Assembly (NCBI GenBank): GCA_946480545.1
Contig: CAMLKY010000108.1
Coordinates: 1 to 6,771, forward strand
Direction of reading: 5' to 3'
DNA: 6,771 nt
Source: an uncultured Acidobacteriota bacterium
Lineage (GTDB): Bacteria > Acidobacteriota > Blastocatellia > Pyrinomonadales > Pyrinomonadaceae
Part shown: positions 1-6,771 of the stretch, in pieces
Position numbering within the stretch: the stretch's first letter is position 1
How the letters are laid out: each line of letters begins with the position of its first letter
The notes under the pieces: model-generated
The model's database searches: none
Told to the model about the DNA's origin: nothing
What the model saw: the letters and a program-made list of their open reading frames with translations, nothing else
Position numbers and translations under genes: made by a program

Positions 1-315
1 CTACAGATATTCGTGCATTACATTGACTACCCGCTGAACGTCGGCGGCCGCCCGTACCTGAGCTGGCCGAGTTTCATTCCGCCTTCGTACGAGCTCACGA
101 TCCTGCTCGCGGGCTTCACGGCGGTGTTCGGGATGTTGTTCCTCAACGGTCTGCCGCGTCCTTATCATCCGGTTTTCAATGTTCCGCGCTTCGCACTCGC
201 GACGAGAGAGAAATTTTTCCTGCTGATCGAGACGGCCGATCCGAAATTCGATGAGGACACGCGCAGCTTTATGGAAGGACTCGGTGCACAGGAGGTGTTC
301 GATGTCGAAGAGTAA
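1..315 (+). CDS. actD: ACIII subunit ActD (DUF3341), C-terminal part only
   Basis: This is the 3' end of a gene whose frame is already open at base 1 and closes at TAA 313-315, so about 104 codons are visible and the true start lies upstream. The product resembles the C-terminal part of ActD (DUF3341), a small membrane subunit of alternative complex III, the quinol-oxidising complex that replaces cytochrome bc1 in many bacteria. Recognisable parts are the stretch YPLNVGGRPYLSWPSFIPP, a hydrophobic helix at about window residues 29-49 (ELTILLAGFTAVFGMLFLNG), the NGLPRPYHPVFN segment, and the closing domain with FFLLIETADPKFD and FMEGLGAQEV. ActD normally has two membrane helices, and the second is the one seen here. 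The gene overlaps the start of actE by 14 nt, which suggests translational coupling. The GTG at 13 is internal and not a start. Confidence 0.9.
   Translation, partial: LQIFVHYIDYPLNVGGRPYLSWPSFIPPSYELTILLAGFTAVFGMLFLNGLPRPYHPVFNVPRFALATREKFFLLIETADPKFDEDTRSFMEGLGAQEVFDVEE
290..296 (+). promoter_or_regulatory. Ribosome binding site of actE
   Basis: AGGAGGT lies inside the actD coding sequence, 5 nt before ATG 302. It is the strongest Shine-Dalgarno match in the window and decides the actE start at 302 over the in-frame ATG at 251, which has none. Confidence 0.85.
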
Positions 316-1078
316 TTTGGCGACACGGCGAATCGGAGATGGGGGGACGCGGCCGGGGTCGACGTCTAATCACCGCGTCGCCACTTCACCACGTCACCGC
401 GTCACGCTCGTGCTAATAATTGCCACGGCTTTTCTAGCCGCCGGCTGCGGTGTTCGTTTCGATATGCAGGACCAGCCGCGATACAGGGCGTACAAAAAGA
501 GCGAGTTCTTTAGCGACAACCGGGCTTCTCGGAACTTGCCCGAGGGCACCGTTGCACGTGGCTTCCTGAAGGACAACAAAGCATTGCACACCGGAAAGAT
601 CGACAATCCGGACCTAAATGCACAGGTTCAGACCACAACGGATGCTTCAGGCAACACCCTCGTCTCGAGCTTCCCGAATGCAATAGGCGAATTCCCGGTA
701 CCGGTTACCAAGGAGCTGGTCGACCGTGGGCAGGACCGATACAACATCTACTGCATCGTTTGTCACGGACCGGTGGGCAATGGCGACGGCATGATAGTCC
801 GCCGCGGATTTCCGCAGCCGCCGACATATCATGACGACCGGTTGAGAAACGCTCCGGTCGGGCACTTTTTCGATGTCATGACAAACGGCTGGGGCAAGAT
901 GAACAGCTACGCCGACAAACTTTCGGCCGCTGACCGCTGGGCTGTTGTGGCATATATCCGCACGCTCCAGTTGAGCCAGAATCCAGAAGAAACTTTGCGA
1001 ATGAATTCGAACACCAACAGCGCCGCTCCGGCGGCAGGGGCTTCTCCGAATGCAAATGCACACGGAGGTGGAAGGTAA
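302..1078 (+). CDS. actE: ACIII subunit ActE, monoheme cytochrome c lipoprotein
   Basis: The product (258 aa) is the monoheme cytochrome c subunit of alternative complex III. It accepts electrons within the complex and passes them toward cytochrome oxidase on the outer face of the membrane. A hydrophobic segment at about residues 34-47 is followed by the lipobox LAAGC, with Cys49 as the expected lipidated residue. The heme motif CIVCH is at 151-155, followed by GPVGNGDGM, and Met200 in GWGKMNSYA is the probable sixth ligand. Start 302 is chosen for the AGGAGGT at 290-296; the frame also runs upstream into actD. Residues 6-35, ahead of the signal sequence, are encoded by the octamer repeat at 319-406, giving an unusually long Arg/Ser/Thr-rich n-region with HRV repeated eight residues apart (24-26 and 32-34). 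The last 25 residues or so are Asn/Ala/Ser/Pro/Gly-rich and probably disordered. The stop codon abuts the actF start. Confidence 0.93.
   Translation: MSKSNLATRRIGDGGTRPGSTSNHRVATSPRHRVTLVLIIATAFLAAGCGVRFDMQDQPRYRAYKKSEFFSDNRASRNLPEGTVARGFLKDNKALHTGKIDNPDLNAQVQTTTDASGNTLVSSFPNAIGEFPVPVTKELVDRGQDRYNIYCIVCHGPVGNGDGMIVRRGFPQPPTYHDDRLRNAPVGHFFDVMTNGWGKMNSYADKLSAADRWAVVAYIRTLQLSQNPEETLRMNSNTNSAAPAAGASPNANAHGGGR
319..406 (+). repeat. Octamer-word inverted repeat inside the 5' end of actE
   Basis: This element is built of degenerate 8-bp words and starts 4 nt after the actD stop. The left arm reads GGCGACAC, GGCGAATC, GGAGATGG, GGGGACGC (319-350). The right arm reads CACCGCGT, CGCCACTT, CACCACGT, CACCGCGT, CACG (371-406). 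The right-arm words are the reverse complement of the left-arm type (GGNGANNC against GGTGACGC), so the two arms form an imperfect inverted repeat around a spacer of about 20 nt (351-370). The 8-bp period is clear by eye in both arms. Since 24 nt equals eight codons, the right arm appears in ActE as an eight-residue repeat. It is unlike REP, ERIC or CRISPR units that I know. The function is unknown. Confidence 0.75.
1064..1068 (+). promoter_or_regulatory. Ribosome binding site of actF
   Basis: GGAGG lies within the last codons of actE, 10 nt before ATG 1079. It supports the start at 1079, directly after the actE stop at 1076-1078. Confidence 0.75.
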
Positions 1079-2293
1079 ATGGCGGAACGCGATTCATTTC
1101 AGGCCCCGTCCGACTTGAACAGCATACGCAGCCTGGCCCTGGGGGTCGGCGGTATCGGGACGCTTATCTGGCTGGTCGGCCTTTATCTCGATCCCGAACA
1201 GGCGCTGCGGTCATGGCTGCTGGGCTTCATTTTCTGGGCCGGTATCGGTATCGGCGCGATCGGGCTTCTGATCCTTCAATACCTGACCGGTGGCGCATGG
1301 GGCGTCGTGATCCGCCGTACGGCGGAAGCTGCTTCGCGAACTCTTCCCGTCATAGTGATCCTGTTCCTTCCGATCCTTTTCGGTATCACGCGCCTTTACG
1401 AATGGACGCATTTGCCGGAGACCGATCATGCGATGGCCCATCGCGGCTGGTACATGACCGTTTGGGGATGGACACTTCGATCGGCCATTTATTTCGTGCT
1501 GCTTGGCGTAATGGCGTATCTCGTGAACCGTTGGTCCTCGATGCAGGACAAGTCGGCGGATTTCGAGGAGGCGGCGGGATGGCTTGGAAAGGCTACGGCG
1601 TTCTCGGGGCCGACGATGGTGTTCTTCGCACTCGTTGTGACGTTTGCCGCAGTCGATTGGGTAATGACACTGGAGCCTCATTTCTTTTCGACGATCTGGG
1701 GTCTCCTCTTCGTGATCGGCTGGGCACTAAGCTGTTTGTGTTTCATCGTCATCGTGCTCGCCTTTCTCTCAGACAAGGCGCCGATGGACCGGGTGCTCGG
1801 TAGACGACACTTTCACGATCTCGGGAAACTGATGCTTGCGATGGTGATGGTCTGGGCGTACTTCAATTTTTCGCAGTACCTGATCATCTATTCGGGCAAT
1901 ATCCCGGAAGAGACCGGTTGGTATATCACGCGGACGACCGGAGCCTGGGGATGGATGGCGTGGGGGTTGATCATCTTCCACTTTGCAATCCCTTTCCTGA
2001 TCCTCCTGCAGCAGGACCTGAAGCGGAAACCGCGTCTGCTGGCGAGCGTCGGCATCTTTATTCTGCTTATCCGGTTGGTCGACATGTTCTTTCTTATCGG
2101 GCCAAGCCCGAGGATCGATGCACACGGCGGACCGCAGGGCCAGTTCATTGTGAGCTGGATGGATTTCGTCGCCCCGATCGCTGTCGGAGGCATTTGGGTT
2201 TGGTATTTTATCGGCCAGTTGATGTCGCGGCCGCTGGTCCCCGTGATGGATCCGTTCCTCGAGAACGCGATCGAGCACGGGCATGGACATTAG
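1079..2293 (+). CDS. actF: ACIII integral membrane subunit ActF (NrfD/PsrC-like)
   Basis: The product (404 aa) is a polytopic membrane subunit of alternative complex III, related to NrfD/PsrC proteins and to its paralogue ActC. About ten membrane helices can be picked out at roughly residues 17-37, 45-69, 88-106, 131-150, 177-195, 204-230, 250-271, 288-311, 320-341 and 362-381. Family hallmarks are RLYEWTH (105-111), VDWVMTLEPHFFSTIWG (192-208), FNFSQYLIIYSGNIPEE (262-278) and RIDAHGG (345-351). In structures of related ACIII complexes ActC binds quinol, while ActF lacks the quinone site and is thought to take part in energy coupling; that is family knowledge, not visible here. The protein ends in a His-rich tail (EHGHGH). 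The start at 1079 follows the actE stop without a gap and has a GGAGG ribosome binding site. The length is normal for the family and I see no damage. Confidence 0.93.
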   Translation: MAERDSFQAPSDLNSIRSLALGVGGIGTLIWLVGLYLDPEQALRSWLLGFIFWAGIGIGAIGLLILQYLTGGAWGVVIRRTAEAASRTLPVIVILFLPILFGITRLYEWTHLPETDHAMAHRGWYMTVWGWTLRSAIYFVLLGVMAYLVNRWSSMQDKSADFEEAAGWLGKATAFSGPTMVFFALVVTFAAVDWVMTLEPHFFSTIWGLLFVIGWALSCLCFIVIVLAFLSDKAPMDRVLGRRHFHDLGKLMLAMVMVWAYFNFSQYLIIYSGNIPEETGWYITRTTGAWGWMAWGLIIFHFAIPFLILLQQDLKRKPRLLASVGIFILLIRLVDMFFLIGPSPRIDAHGGPQGQFIVSWMDFVAPIAVGGIWVWYFIGQLMSRPLVPVMDPFLENAIEHGHGH

Positions 2294-2294
2294 C

Positions 2295-2364
2295 GATTTG
2301 GGATGTGAGATTTGGGATTGCGGATTGAAGCAAATCCCAAATCCCACATCTCAAATCCCAAATT
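2295..2364 (+). repeat. Heptamer-word inverted repeat between actF and the next gene
   Basis: The spacer after actF is almost entirely this element. The left arm is five 7-bp words: GATTTGG, GATGTGA, GATTTGG, GATTGCG, GATTGAA (2295-2329). After GC the right arm carries complementary words: AAATCCC, AAATCCC, ACATCTC, AAATCCC, AAATT (2332-2364). The outer 16 bp (2296-2311 with 2348-2363) pair with one mismatch. Another 8 bp (2312-2319 with 2333-2340) can pair inside, leaving a 7-nt bulge. The transcript should fold into a long hairpin inside the operon. No U-run follows, so an intrinsic terminator is unlikely; a role in mRNA processing or stability is possible but unproven. Confidence 0.85.
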
Positions 2365-2369
2365 GATTT

Positions 2370-2909
2370 ATGGGTTCAACTAGACACGAGAAGTCTTTCG
2401 TCGATTACGAACAGCCTTACGAGCAAAACATTATCGGGCTGAAGGGGATCGTTTACTTTGGCGTGGGACTGTTCCTGCTGATCGTGATCACTTTCGGTCT
2501 GATGTGGGCGTTGCTCAACGTCCTCGAAGACGATGCGAAGGTAACGAAAGGGAAGTCCGATCCGATGGCTTTGTCGGAACGCGAGCGGCTTCCACCCGAA
2601 CCGCGTCTGCAGGTTGCTCCCGGGTTCGGTGTTGAGGGTCCCGGCGGGCGGGTCAATCTGGAACTGATGGCTCCCCAGGCAGAATATTGGGAGCTTGAAA
2701 AGCAGTGGCGCGATCTTTGGGAGCACGGCCTTAAGGACCCGCATACCGGCGCCGTTACTGCGATGAGCATCAACGAAGCGAAAGAGAAGTTTCTCGGCAG
2801 CCAGGTCAAGGCGAAGACCGGCCCGGAAGCCGAGCAGGAAGCACTTCGGTCGAAGATGTATTACAGCGACGCGAGCTCTGGCCGTCTCGCGGCGGAAAAG
2901 AGAAGATAG
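2370..2909 (+). CDS. Single-helix membrane protein of the ACIII-oxidase cluster, function unknown
   Basis: The product is 179 aa with no function I can assign. Residues 1-24 are polar, residues 25-50 form one strong membrane helix (GIVYFGVGLFLLIVITFGLM lies within it), and the rest is hydrophilic. After the helix comes RLPPEPRLQVAP (73-84), then a charged aromatic stretch (YWELEKQWRDLWEHG, 106-120), DPHTGAVTAMSINEAKEKFL (123-142) and a basic C-terminus. PPEPRLQ followed by a segment leading into an 'I-(D/N)-EA(M/K)-x-x-(F/L)' motif is reminiscent, from memory, of small one-helix proteins encoded beside ACIII or caa3 oxidase genes in Acidobacteriota, where the later part reads like 'YGWVD..G.v.IPId.AM'. 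It is probably an accessory or assembly subunit of the oxidase or supercomplex; that is inference. ATG 2370 is the only sensible start, because an in-frame TGA sits at 2364-2366 and the next Met lies inside the helix. No Shine-Dalgarno is visible. Confidence 0.8.
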   Translation: MGSTRHEKSFVDYEQPYEQNIIGLKGIVYFGVGLFLLIVITFGLMWALLNVLEDDAKVTKGKSDPMALSERERLPPEPRLQVAPGFGVEGPGGRVNLELMAPQAEYWELEKQWRDLWEHGLKDPHTGAVTAMSINEAKEKFLGSQVKAKTGPEAEQEALRSKMYYSDASSGRLAAEKRR

Positions 2910-2921
2910 TAAGTAGTAGAG

Positions 2922-3812
2922 ATGTTTTATTTTCGCAAATTCTGGTTAGCGATATTGGCGGTTCTGGTATTCACGTCGGCGTCGTACGTCGACGCGCAGA
3001 AGACCGAACACTATCGCTCGCCTCTGTATTCGCCGAGGACCTACGACCCGTCGCAAAGCACTGGTAATGGTCTGCCCGAAGCGTTGCAGGAAGTTGGTAT
3101 CGAGCAGAAGCTGGGCGAGCAGTTGCCGCTGGATACTCTGGTAAAAGACGAAGAAGGACAGGTCGTAAAGCTCGGTACGCTGTTCCAGAGCGGTCGTCCG
3201 GTGGTCCTCGCGTTTGTTTACTACGAATGCCCGATGCTGTGTAACGAGGTTCTCAACGGACTTACCGGCTCGCTTAAAGGAGTATCGCTCGAGGCTGGGA
3301 AGGATTTTGACGTCGTGGCGTTGAGCTTCGACGCTCGTGAAAACGAGACACCGGGTCTTGCTAAGAACAAGAAGGCCGCGTACATGGAGCGATATGGGCG
3401 ACCGGGAACCGAAAAGGGCTGGCATTTCCTGACAGCCGATGAGGCCTCCATAAACTCGATCGCAGGTGCCGCGGGGTTTGGCTTCCGCTGGGACAAGAAA
3501 AGCGAGCAGTTCGCACATGCCGGCGGCGTGATGGTCGTGACGCCTCAAGGCAAGATGTCACGCTACTTTTACGGAGTCGATTATGCTCCTCGCGATCTGA
3601 AGCTTGGCATTCTTGAGTCGGCCGAGAACCGCGTCGGGAGCGCGGCTGAGAAGCTACTCCTGTACTGCTACCACTATGACCCGAGCACCGGTAAATACGG
3701 CCTGGCGATCCTGAATGTCATTCGGGCCGCGGCCGTACTGACGCTGCTTGGTATGGGGGCGATGGGATTTGTGTTCTGGAGACGCGGCAAGAAAGTAAAT
3801 AGTGAATCGTAA
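2922..3812 (+). CDS. sco: SCO1/SenC-type copper chaperone for cytochrome oxidase assembly
   Basis: The product (296 aa) has a SCO/SenC thioredoxin-like fold and probably delivers copper to, or reduces, the CuA site of the CoxB encoded next to it. An N-terminal signal sequence (about 1-25, ending near YVDAQ) points to export. The copper-binding CPMLC motif is at Cys103 and Cys107 after VVLAFVYYE, and the third ligand is His199 in FAHAGGVMVVTPQG. LLYCYHYDPSTGKY (247-260) and a C-terminal membrane helix (about 265-287) followed by RRGKK place the domain outside with a C-terminal anchor. This longer form differs from the classic SCO of about 200 aa with an N-terminal anchor. It starts 12 nt after the preceding stop with only a weak purine-rich leader. 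The last five codons (V292 to S296) and the stop TAA 3810-3812 lie in the heptamer array that begins at 3795. Confidence 0.92.
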   Translation: MFYFRKFWLAILAVLVFTSASYVDAQKTEHYRSPLYSPRTYDPSQSTGNGLPEALQEVGIEQKLGEQLPLDTLVKDEEGQVVKLGTLFQSGRPVVLAFVYYECPMLCNEVLNGLTGSLKGVSLEAGKDFDVVALSFDARENETPGLAKNKKAAYMERYGRPGTEKGWHFLTADEASINSIAGAAGFGFRWDKKSEQFAHAGGVMVVTPQGKMSRYFYGVDYAPRDLKLGILESAENRVGSAAEKLLLYCYHYDPSTGKYGLAILNVIRAAAVLTLLGMGAMGFVFWRRGKKVNSES

Positions 3813-3848
3813 ATCGTGAATAGTGAATAGTAAATCGTAAATAGTAAG
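3795..3848 (+). repeat. Heptamer tandem array GTRAATM at the 3' end of the SCO gene
   Basis: Seven contiguous 7-bp units fit GTRAATM without exception: GTAAATA, GTGAATC, GTAAATC, GTGAATA, GTGAATA, GTAAATC, GTAAATA (3795-3843), followed by a partial GTAAG. Only the third and seventh positions vary. The first two units and part of the third encode the C-terminus and stop codon of the SCO protein; the rest is intergenic. The composition is far more AT-rich than the flanking genes. Unlike the other elements here it is mainly a direct array, although one stretch has a complementary copy downstream. Confidence 0.88.
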
Positions 3849-3882
3849 AAAACGTGAAGCGGGAAACTGCTCATTCACGATT
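3812..3882 (+). repeat. Short inverted repeat pairing the heptamer array with the coxB leader
   Basis: AATCGTGAAT at 3812-3821 is perfectly complementary to ATTCACGATT at 3873-3882, with a 51-nt loop. This may be the remaining right arm of an element like the one after actF. Ten base pairs over this distance is suggestive and could be chance. The rest of the 90-nt spacer (3849-3902) shows no promoter or terminator that I can defend. Confidence 0.4.
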
Positions 3883-3902
3883 GAAGCTTGACGACAGAGA
3901 TT

Positions 3903-5012
3903 ATGCAAACGAATTCGTGGGTACCGATATGGCCGGATCAGGCGTCGACATTCGCCTGGCAGGTCGATCTACTGTACGTCTACCTTATCCTGGTGAGCGT
4001 CGCTTTTACGATCCCGATCGTCGCCGCCGTCTTCTTCTTCATAATTAAGTATCGGGAGAAGGAAAAATACGCGACGCCCGATGAGATGCATGGATCGATC
4101 GTGCTCGAAACGACGTGGTCCATCATTCCGTTCATCGTCTCGATGACCATCTTCCTCGGCGGCGCCTACGTGTATTACAACCAGTACCGCATCCCCGACG
4201 ATCCGGCGATGGAGGTCTATGTCGTGGGCAAACAGTGGATGTGGAAGGTACAGCATAGTACCGGTCAGCGGGAGATCAACGAGCTGCACGTTCCTGTAGG
4301 AAAAAAGGTAAAACTGACGATGACCACCGAGGATGTGCTCCATGATTTCTCGGTACCGGCATTCCGTACGAAAGTCGATGTCGTTCCCGGACGCTACACG
4401 TATCTTTGGTTCGAGCCGACAAAGCCGGGCAAGTATCATCTTTTCTGTGCTGAGTATTGCGGGTTGAACCACTCGGGGATGGGCGGATACGTTTATGTCA
4501 TGGAGCAGCGCGATTTCGACAACTGGCTCAGCGGAAACGTTTCCGGTCAAACGCCTGTCGAACAGGGAAGAGACCTGTTCGAGAACAAGTTAGGCTGTGC
4601 GTCATGCCATGCCGGCGGCCCGCAGCAGCGCGGTGCGAAGCTTGAAGGCATCTTCGGGCACGAAGTGAAGCTGGTCGGCGGGCAGACCGTGATAGCGAAC
4701 GAGGACTACATCCGCAAATCGATCCTCGAGCCGAGCTCGCAGATCGTCGAAGGCTACCAACCCATCATGCCCACGTTTAAGGGACAGGTGACCGAGGAGC
4801 AGCTCGTGTCGCTGGTGGCTTATATCAAGTCGTTGAGCGGCGTGACAGGGCCGACAAGCTCGGGCGGAGACGCGGGAGCCCGTCAGACGGCACCAAGTAA
4901 TACGGCGACGAATTCAACCGTCGCACCGCGTGCAGATCGCGGATCCTCGAATACGCAGGGTAGTAACCCGAACGCTCCCGGGCCGAGAGACCGGGAAAAC
5001 AGTAATAGATAG
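3903..5012 (+). CDS. coxB: Cytochrome c oxidase subunit II with fused cytochrome c domain (caa3 type)
   Basis: The product (369 aa) is subunit II of a caa3 oxidase, which takes electrons from ACIII or cytochrome c and passes them via CuA to subunit I. Two membrane helices (about 24-50 and 72-92) anchor an external cupredoxin domain. The aromatic patch QWMW is at 111-114. The CuA ligands are His147, Cys182, Glu184 (backbone), Cys186, His190 and Met193 (the CAEYCG..H..M pattern). A fused cytochrome c domain follows, with CASCH at 232-236 and probable axial Met289 in YQPIMPTF. Residues from about 315 on are a Ser/Asn/Thr/Pro/Gly-rich tail, likely disordered. ATG 3903 is preferred over the in-frame TTG 3888 because the 14 nt around it equal those around the coxA start and both proteins then begin Met-Gln-Thr. 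No strong Shine-Dalgarno is present for either start. The stop lies 11 nt before coxA. Confidence 0.94.
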   Translation: MQTNSWVPIWPDQASTFAWQVDLLYVYLILVSVAFTIPIVAAVFFFIIKYREKEKYATPDEMHGSIVLETTWSIIPFIVSMTIFLGGAYVYYNQYRIPDDPAMEVYVVGKQWMWKVQHSTGQREINELHVPVGKKVKLTMTTEDVLHDFSVPAFRTKVDVVPGRYTYLWFEPTKPGKYHLFCAEYCGLNHSGMGGYVYVMEQRDFDNWLSGNVSGQTPVEQGRDLFENKLGCASCHAGGPQQRGAKLEGIFGHEVKLVGGQTVIANEDYIRKSILEPSSQIVEGYQPIMPTFKGQVTEEQLVSLVAYIKSLSGVTGPTSSGGDAGARQTAPSNTATNSTVAPRADRGSSNTQGSNPNAPGPRDRENSNR

Positions 5013-5023
5013 GTTATAAGATT

Positions 5024-6697
<1,674 letters not shown>

Positions 6698-6701
6698 TTC
6701 A

Positions 6702-6771
6702 ATTTTGGATTTTAGATTTTGGATTTGGATTGAATTCCGAATCCCAGTTGAACCAATCTAAAATCCAAAAT
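6702..6771 (+). repeat. Heptamer-word inverted repeat after coxA, reaching the window edge
   Basis: The left arm contains TTTTGGA, TTTTAGA, TTTTGGA (6703-6723). The right arm ends TCTAAAA, TCCAAAA, T (6757-6771). The outer 17 bp (6702-6718 with 6755-6771) are perfectly complementary. Between them lies GGATTGAA then AATCCC (6727-6745), a core also found in the element after actF. The RNA would form an AT-rich hairpin, but what follows the stem lies outside the window, so a terminator role cannot be judged. The element may continue beyond base 6771. Confidence 0.8.

Noticed and set aside
251..301. In-frame upstream extension of actE to ATG 251
   Set aside because: There is no ribosome binding site before 251 and it would deepen the overlap with actD; AGGAGGT at 290-296 points to 302.
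1213..1803. Second + strand frame inside actF
   Set aside because: It is Arg- and Gly-rich with no recognisable motif and lies entirely inside a clear membrane protein gene.
2906..2921. ATAGTAAG at 2906-2913 matching 3841-3848, as a fifth repeat element
   Set aside because: Eight bases is too short to separate from chance, and no heptamer period can be followed in this 12-nt spacer.
3795..3843. Heptamer array as a CRISPR or iteron origin
   Set aside because: The units are contiguous with no spacers, there are no cas genes and no replication initiator gene is present.
3888..3902. TTG 3888 as the coxB start
   Set aside because: It is a rare start codon with no ribosome binding site; ATG 3903 shares a 14-nt context with the coxA start.
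3654..3908. Minus-strand open frames with repeated TIYDLLFTI-like peptide
   Set aside because: The peptide repeat is only the translation of the GTRAATM heptamer array on the opposite strand, and the frames overlap the SCO gene.
4976..4996. Small hairpin TCCCGG/CCGGGA near the end of coxB, considered as a terminator
   Set aside because: The stem is only 6 bp, there is no T-run after it, and it lies inside coding sequence just before coxA.
6702..6771. Intrinsic terminator after coxA
   Set aside because: The stem is strong, but no T-tract is visible and the window ends at its base; coxC is expected next, so termination here is not supported.

Overview
The window holds part of an aerobic respiratory-chain operon, all on the + strand. 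In order it carries the 3' end of actD, actE and actF (the last genes of an alternative complex III, ACIII, cluster), a small one-helix membrane protein without an assigned function, a SCO/SenC-type copper chaperone, coxB (cytochrome c oxidase subunit II with a fused cytochrome c domain) and coxA (subunit I). Subunits III and IV (coxC, coxD) would be expected beyond the right edge, and actA, actB and actC beyond the left.

The gene products form one electron path. ACIII oxidises quinol and passes electrons through its heme c subunits, including the lipoprotein ActE. They then go to the heme c at the end of CoxB, to CuA, to heme a and to the heme a3-CuB site of CoxA, where O2 is reduced. The SCO protein is the likely CuA assembly factor. 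CoxA carries the Tyr-Ser motif of A2-type heme-copper oxidases in place of the helix VI glutamate. This layout (ACIII next to an A2 caa3 oxidase) is known from Rhodothermus, Acidobacteriota and several other phyla. Gene order, protein style and the word-like intergenic repeats suggest an acidobacterium, possibly Blastocatellia, but this is a moderate-to-weak inference.

The genes belong to known families. The unexpected part is the DNA between them. Every junction longer than about 12 nt is filled with a short element built from degenerate 7- or 8-bp words, and three of the four are arranged as large inverted repeats: 319-406 (8-bp words, actD/actE), 2295-2364 (7-bp, actF/small protein), 3795-3848 (7-bp, SCO/coxB) and 6702-6771 (7-bp, after coxA, running to the window edge). 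Two of them enter coding sequence. One encodes about 30 residues in front of the ActE lipoprotein signal, and another supplies the last five codons and the stop codon of the SCO gene. The words differ between elements while the architecture is shared. The tightly packed junctions (actE/actF 0 nt, small protein/SCO 12 nt, coxB/coxA 11 nt) lack such elements.

No RNA genes, CRISPR arrays, insertion sequences or convincing promoters were seen. The longest gene-free stretch is the 90 nt before coxB.
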